DNA of 64,000 nt from Antedon mediterranea (lineage: Eukaryota > Echinodermata > Crinoidea > Comatulida > Antedonidae): the NCBI RefSeq assembly GCF_964355755.1, contig NC_092673.1, positions 3,725,001 through 3,789,000 on the forward strand, in the 5' to 3' direction. The stretch's first letter is position 1; every line of letters starts with the position of its first letter. A program made the position numbers and the translations under genes. Under the pieces are notes generated by a model. That model did not search any database, had not been told where the DNA came from, and was given only the letters and a program-made list of their open reading frames with translations. Positions 61,100-64,000 of the stretch are shown here, piece after piece.

Positions 61100-62147
61100 A
61101 TGGCAGATGAAGTTGATTACCACCAAAAAAAGCGTGATATTCGCAGGCAATATCGTGCTTTGACCTCAGAAACTCAAAGTAAGTGGAAATTTTGCATTGT
61201 TAATTTGCCATTTTAATATCAACTTTTTTTGTTGTCATGTTCAGGAAACGGTATGTGATCTATAAAAAATTTTAATTCAAGATTTTTTTTTTTCAGAAAA
61301 TCGACATGAGCTTATCAATCCAGAAAGTACAGCAGGGTTACATGATGTACTGGATAGAGCAAATAGACTATTTGATGATGGTAATTACATTTTTTTAATT
61401 AGATTGATCTTTCAATCTTGATTAGATTCAATCTAAATTAGATAGGTAATTTAGAATGAAATTAGATTGATTTTCAATCTAAATTTCCTTTCTAATACAT
61501 TATGCTTTTTCAACCAAAGATGGTCAGTATTTTAAAAACTTTAAATGTGCCTATTGGCCAAATCAGATCGGCCAGCCCCCATCCAATACACCACCAAGTC
61601 TATTACACTAAGCATTGTTTTGTGAACTTTATTATTTTAATTATGCAAAATGCAACCATTTCTTTGCCATATGAAAAGTACAATTAACCTAAAAAACAGA
61701 ATTGAAACATTACAGAAGTACAGAATAGCTTTTTGAAACATGAGCATCTTATTTTCTAACTTCAATGTCACCTAGATCACTCTTTTCATGTTTTCAACAC
61801 ATAATCATCTAATTTTTAGAATATTTCCTATGCTAAACTAGGAAAGCCTTTATATTGCCAATTCTCCTCTGTCCAACTGCAATTTTAAGTCCTTGCTTTA
61901 ACGAAAAAGATTTTTTATCGTGAAACCACCCACCTCCATCAAGCATATTTACATTTTTATTAATTTAAAAAAAATTATTATATTAACATTTCGGATTTAA
62001 ATTACAGTAAAACTTTTTAAAGGAACAAGAGAGGCCGCTATGGATTCGGCGTTCTTGGTGATTGCGTCTTCGCTCGGCAAGCAGAGTGCACAGAAACTAC
62101 ACACAGACTTGGTCATGTTTGATCCAAGGGAATATGTGGAGAAGCTG
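61100..62147 (+). CDS. NSMCE4A: NSMCE4A (Nse4), SMC5/6 kleisin, first three coding exons
   Basis: Exons 61100-61178, 61297-61380 and 62008-62147 join in phase to 101 residues. Nse4 is the kleisin subunit bridging SMC5 and SMC6, with Nse1 and Nse3, in DNA repair and chromosome maintenance. The family signature is clear: RRQYRALTSETQKNRHELIN, then LHDVLDRANRLFDDV, then REAAMDSAFLVIASSLGKQ and LHTDLVMFDPREY. This lines up with the N-terminal SMC6/Nse3-binding part of human NSMCE4A. The start MADEVDYHQKKRD is the first ATG; an AG (TATTTCAG) four bases upstream suggests a 5'-UTR intron. The rest of the gene is not found up to 64000, where a transposon fills the intron; it presumably continues outside. 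Confidence 0.88.
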
Positions 62148-62403
62148 GTTTGTGTGTTATTTATTATTAATACAGTTTAGCATCATATTACCATGGTAAC
62201 ATGATGATTGGTTTGATTCATTTTGTGTCCCAGGCAGACCCGACTCAAGATCCTGTATCTTTCTGGGATTCTGCCTTCTTCCTTTTCCCCCTCAGAATCA
62301 TTGTTATTTGTATATTATTTCTTCTTTATTCCATTATTGTTAAAATCTTAAAAAGTAGTATACAAATGTTATTTTAAATTAAAATGGTTATTATTATTAT
62401 TAT

Positions 62404-63847
62404 TAGGTTATATGCATTATCATGCATATAACCTCTTGATTCTGTCAAAATCTTTATTTATTTATTTATTCTTTCCTTAGCACTATTTTGTCCGTGAATT
62501 ATCTTGATATCAGTTTCATCTATCTAAGTCAATTTTTCAGAGTATATTCCTTATGGCCAGGAATCGATGTGGTTATATTTTCACGATGCGTAATCAAAAA
62601 TTACGCGGTCTACGCGCGATTTTACGAAATCACGTTTGTAATCATATCTTCACAAGCATGAATCACAATTAAACAAAATTTGGTACTCATAAATTTCAGG
62701 TCATATTTCATCATATGGCAATACAATTACGTGCGTAGCGCATATAACGCTTGCGTACGCGCGCTTAAAATGTTCAAAATTGTCAAAATTTATTTTCGAT
62801 GAAATTAGAGTACGTTTCAGGCAATTTTAAGCGTTTAAAAAATTGCCATGAGTGCGCAGATTTTTGCACGCGCACTGCGCGTTATACGTTAATGCGCACT
62901 CTTTTTGTCCGATTTCGGTTGTACAACCTTTCTTTAATAATATCATCATATTTTATTCACTTTTCAACGCGTAATTGCCTTATACGAGCACGTCAAAAGT
63001 GACAGGCTACGCACGTGTAAGTTAACAAAATGGTGAAAATATGCTAAATTTTAAAATTAATATAGATCGTCAGAATGCTCGGGAACACATATTTTTTATT
63101 TAATTTTCTTGAAGTGTATGTATCTTATGTATGATTTATTATTAAACTAAGGGAACAAAAGTTGATTAAGCCATAATTAATTGCATATTAAATTAAAAAA
63201 AATTCATTTCGACAATCAAACAAATTATGACATTTTCTTAGGCCAAAATAACAAACTTAACATTAACTTTCTTCCTTCAAAAGTTCATATATTAAAGTTA
63301 AAAGTATATAGTTTGACAGTGCATCATTTTTGTACATTTTTAGAGATGTCATCATAGTAAAAAATTATAATTCATTGCGGTATGTAATAATCTATCTGCA
63401 CCAAAGTGGTTACTGCATAGTAAATACACGGAGGAATTTTTCTACAATTTTTAGTCAGTTTTGTATGGCTCGGTGGTGTGTGCTCGTGTCTATGGCACTC
63501 AAGGTACCGAGATCGAGTCTCACCTTGGGAAACGAAATAAATTTTTTTTTTTATTATCCGTATTGTTTGTTCAAATTTATTTCTTAGTGTATATATTATA
63601 CACATGATTTATAATGAAATCTAGATAAAAAATAACTTATGTCTTTATTATTATGTAACAGCAAATGTGGTTTATGACATTATACGCAGAGGGATCTTTG
63701 ATCGGATTGTGATACCGGCTATTGTATTCGCGTTAGCAAGGTCCTATCATATATTATATATTATTTAAAGAATCTGAGAAAATCAATGAATCAAAATATC
63801 TTTTAAAAATAAATTATCTTTATTTTAATTATCAATGCATATAACCT
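62404..63847. mobile_element. 1.4-kb insertion with GGTTATATGCATT inverted ends
   Basis: TAGGTTATATGCATT at 62404 and AATGCATATAACCTA at 63833-63847 form terminal inverted repeats, with TA at both outer edges. The left end is itself a near-perfect 30-bp palindrome. The interior has CpG-rich blocks (GCGCGCTTAAAATG, CACGCGCACTGCGCG) unlike the surrounding intron, and no transposase frame. It lies in NSMCE4A intron 3. Confidence 0.6.
63458..63545 (+). repeat. tRNA-derived SINE head
   Basis: GGCTCGGTGGTGTGTGCTCG resembles an A box, and GTACCGAGATCGAGTCTCACC carries a B box. An A-rich/T-rich tail follows. It sits inside the 62404-63847 insertion and may be a nested SINE. Confidence 0.55.
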
Positions 63848-64000
63848 ATAATTCGTCATAGTGACGAATTAAATCTAGTTATTATTTATTTCCTTTATTG
63901 CATCAAGTAAGCAGTGATGAAGTTGACATAAATATAATAGTAAATATGTAAACACATAGTATAACACAGTCCAAACAAGTAATACTAAAATATATCATAG

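Noticed and set aside
62235-62300. Exon-like segment after CCCAG, reading ADPTQDPVSFW
   Set aside because: No donor fits and it does not resemble the Nse4 sequence that should follow; not included in NSMCE4A.

Overview
This is a window of an animal nuclear genome: AT-rich, intron-rich, and full of short non-autonomous transposons, tRNA-derived SINEs and satellites. Protein-level resemblances and recurring TAGGCCTA-rich stretches suggest a marine invertebrate deuterostome, most likely an echinoderm. That assignment is an inference; no rRNA or mitochondrial marker is present.

Layout. (1) 350-1960: a nested cluster of palindromic MITEs. (2) 2275-3345, minus: an intronless rhodopsin-family GPCR resembling FFAR4/GPR120. 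(3) 5641-17859, plus: a complete 15-exon EXD3 / mut-7-like gene encoding a predicted 909 aa, with a DEDDy 3'-5' exonuclease domain and a C-terminal Mut7-C domain with a zinc ribbon. Its introns hold a 1.5-kb element with TTAA ends, an 85-bp satellite, SINEs, MITEs, a duplicated dead exon and a 1.2-kb minisatellite. (4) 18353-36084: a giant foldback element of about 17.7 kb. It has two arms of about 8.8 kb, each about 47-48 tandem copies of a roughly 183-bp unit in opposite orientation, capped by near-identical outer ends and flanked by a 9-of-9-but-one direct repeat. No transposase is visible in it. (5) 38157-55805, minus: a complete TACC gene with two alternative first coding exons, SDP-like repeats and the C-terminal TACC coiled coil. 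(6) 61100 to beyond the edge, plus: the first three coding exons of NSMCE4A (Nse4), head-to-head with TACC. The same neighbours, NSMCE4A and TACC2, adjoin in human 10q26, so this looks like ancient microsynteny.

The genes are independent eukaryotic units: a lipid-type receptor, an RNA/DNA exonuclease, a centrosome/spindle protein and the kleisin of SMC5/6. The most striking object is the foldback element. Its arms carry recent higher-order duplications (exact-looking 3855 bp on the right, about 1842 bp on the left). All exon boundaries were read by eye from GT/AG sites, reading frame and family resemblance; no alignment or transcript evidence was available.
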